Below are positions 62,910 to 64,000 of a stretch of DNA of 64,000 nucleotides, piece by piece (within the stretch, counting starts at the first letter, position 1; the number at the start of each line of letters is the position of its first letter). The stretch comes from Streptomyces nojiriensis (GTDB taxonomy: Bacteria; Actinomycetota; Actinomycetes; Streptomycetales; Streptomycetaceae). The stretch covers positions 806,001 through 870,000 of the forward strand of contig NZ_CP071139.1 of NCBI RefSeq assembly GCF_017639205.1, written 5' to 3'. A program made the position numbers and the translations under genes. Below the pieces are notes generated by a model that was given only the letters and a program-made list of their open reading frames with translations, did not search any database and was not told the origin of the DNA.

Positions 62910-63452
62910 TCACCGGCTCCTCTGGTCACTCAGAAGGTCGTCGAACAGGGCGCGGTAGTGCACCATCGCCCCTCGCAGTTCCTCGGTCGTCGTCTTTTCA
63001 TCCGTGGTGCGCACCTTGACGTCGTGGGCGGCCCGGTAGTGCTCCAGGGTCCGGCCGTGTTCGACCGAGAGATCACGCAGCCGGCCGCGGTAGTCGTCCG
63101 TGGGGTAGCCGCGCTCGCGCATCAGTCGCGAGACCAGAGCGTCAGCCTCCTCCACGGAGCCTTCCGGCCGGTCCACGAAATGTTCCTGAACGCTGCTCCA
63201 TTCGACGGCGTACTGGTCGCGCCGTTCGGCAGGGAGCTCCTTGATCTCAAGCTTGTCGTGGCGTTCCTCGCGGGCTCGCAGCTCGCGTTCGGCGGCCATG
63301 CGGCCGCCCTCCGCCTCGACCGTGCGGTTGTACTCGGGGCCGAACTTGTTCCGGAGACGACGTCGGCGGGCCGCCATCCACAGGCCGACCGCGAGCGCGA
63401 TCACGATGACCGCTGCGATGGCGATGACGGCAATGAGTGTGCTGGTTGACAT
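62910..63452 (-). CDS. membrane-anchored helical protein of unknown function
   Basis: The 180-residue protein has one N-terminal membrane helix (TLIAVIAIAAVIVIALAVGL) followed by RRRR, then a charged helical domain: EWSSVQEHFVDRPEGSVEEA, DALVSRLMRERGYP, EHYRAAHD and TEELRGAMVHYRALFDDLL. The domain is homologous to that encoded downstream at 62370. Its stop overlaps the start region of that gene by about 2 bp, so they form an operon. ATG 63452 follows GGAGG by six bases. Confidence 0.84.
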   Translation of the reverse strand: MSTSTLIAVIAIAAVIVIALAVGLWMAARRRRLRNKFGPEYNRTVEAEGGRMAAERELRAREERHDKLEIKELPAERRDQYAVEWSSVQEHFVDRPEGSVEEADALVSRLMRERGYPTDDYRGRLRDLSVEHGRTLEHYRAAHDVKVRTTDEKTTTEELRGAMVHYRALFDDLLSDQRSR

Positions 63453-63605
63453 GGTTGGCCTCCAACCTGGAGCCTCATCGGGCCTGACTCACATGGCTGC
63501 CTCGGTCGCCGGGGACAGCTCCGACCGGCCCCGCCCTGGACGACTTCGGGCCCGCCTCTAAGGTGACGCACCCCGGTTTCGTTTCATGGGTCATCTCATC
63601 CGGGC

Positions 63606-63780
63606 TCAGTCGGGAGGTTCCGGAACCGGTGGCCGTTCGGTGGGTGAAGGCTGCTCCGGGGTCGGCTCGGCCGGGGGCGGTTTGTCTGCGGGGGGCGGGG
63701 TGCGGGTCACGGGGGACCGCGTCCGGGCCTTCCGGAGTGGGCCCGGGGCCCTCGGGTTCCGGCTCGGTGGATCGTTCCAT
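63606..63780 (-). pseudogene. proline-rich small protein with homopolymer frameshift
   Basis: ATG 63780 reads MERSTEPEPEGPGPTPEGPD then AVPRDPHPAP. After a run of six C (minus strand, near 63690) the frame that continues sensibly is PADKPPPAEPTPEQPSPTER then PPVPEPPD with a stop at 63606. As given, one base breaks the frame. It is probably a short acidic, proline-rich protein of about 58 residues. Confidence 0.48.
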
Positions 63781-63840
63781 GTGGCTCACCTCGTGGTACG
63801 GGTCGCTCTCGTACGCTGCGCCTACCCAGCCGGTCATCGC

Positions 63841-64000
63841 TCAAGCGGTGGGGTCCGGCGGTCTGCGCCTGTCCGCGAACGGACTGTTGCCGACGTGCGC
63901 GAGGAGGTCGGCGGGGTTCCGGTAGACGGCGCGCGCCCCGGCCTCTTCGAGGTCACGCCGCGGAATGCCGCCGCAGAGCAGCCCTACGCAGGCGACGTGG
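63841..64000 (-). CDS. HAD-family hydrolase, C-terminal part (cut by window edge)
   Basis: The visible 52 residues end the protein: CVGLLCGGIPRRDLEEAGAR then AVYRNPADLLAHVG and a short tail. This is the last strand-helix of HAD phosphatases (VLxGGxxxxxLxxAGAxxVYxxPxxLL). Catalytic Asp residues lie outside the window. Confidence 0.72.
   Translation of the reverse strand, partial: HVACVGLLCGGIPRRDLEEAGARAVYRNPADLLAHVGNSPFADRRRPPDPTA

Overview
The window is high-GC DNA with GTG/TTG starts, purine-rich ribosome-binding sites, Tat and Sec signal peptides, an SsgA-family protein, and many sigma factors and partner-switching regulators. All of this points to a Streptomyces or close relative. The mix of conditionally useful genes and broken genes suggests a chromosome arm rather than the core, which is an inference.

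Layout. 1-3 kb: the end of an SNase-like gene, then a short leader ORF with hairpins in front of an elongation factor G paralogue. 3-10 kb: an alpha/beta hydrolase, an in-frame glycosyltransferase-methyltransferase fusion, a tandem GNAT protein, a hemerythrin protein and a LysR regulator with a perfect palindrome before its start. 10-18 kb: a nitrobindin-like protein, a deacetylase, a cation/proton antiporter, a Tat lipoprotein of the DsbA type, and a likely ECF41 system (sigma factor, Rox-like monooxygenase, and an oxidoreductase with a matching promoter). 18-29.5 kb: a secreted metalloprotease, an ATP-grasp enzyme, an endonuclease/exonuclease/phosphatase, an MDR reductase/XRE/membrane-protein operon, an SRAP protein, and a GAF-PucR regulator beside an MHS transporter.

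29.5-46 kb is a signalling region. It holds a STAS antagonist, a SigB/F-type sigma factor, an anti-sigma kinase-like protein, an Rcp1-like receiver divergent from a CHASE3 histidine kinase and a receiver-SpoIIE phosphatase, and a second GAF-SpoIIE phosphatase. Around these lie an NDH-2-like enzyme, an SsgA-like protein, a phytoene-desaturase-like enzyme, a YbdK ligase and a deleted ISL3 transposase. 46-64 kb is stress-flavoured: a purine phosphorylase chimera, a deaminase, DksA/TraR, a fatty-acid desaturase, GlsB, emfourin, a flavodoxin-like protein, an SDR, a large catalase, hemerythrin and PRC-barrel proteins.

The most unusual property is damage. From about 38 kb to the end there are in-frame internal deletions (ISL3 transposase, SDR), chimeric joins (PP2C tail with purine phosphorylase), an isochorismatase gene split by a dead IS5-type element, and many short genes whose reading frame shifts by one or two bases, often in C or G runs. 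Either this is a decaying accessory region or the sequence carries indel errors; long genes such as the catalase are intact. Several very regular hairpins, including a 50-bp perfect palindrome at 62288-62337, separate the genes. I saw no rRNA, tRNA or CRISPR array.
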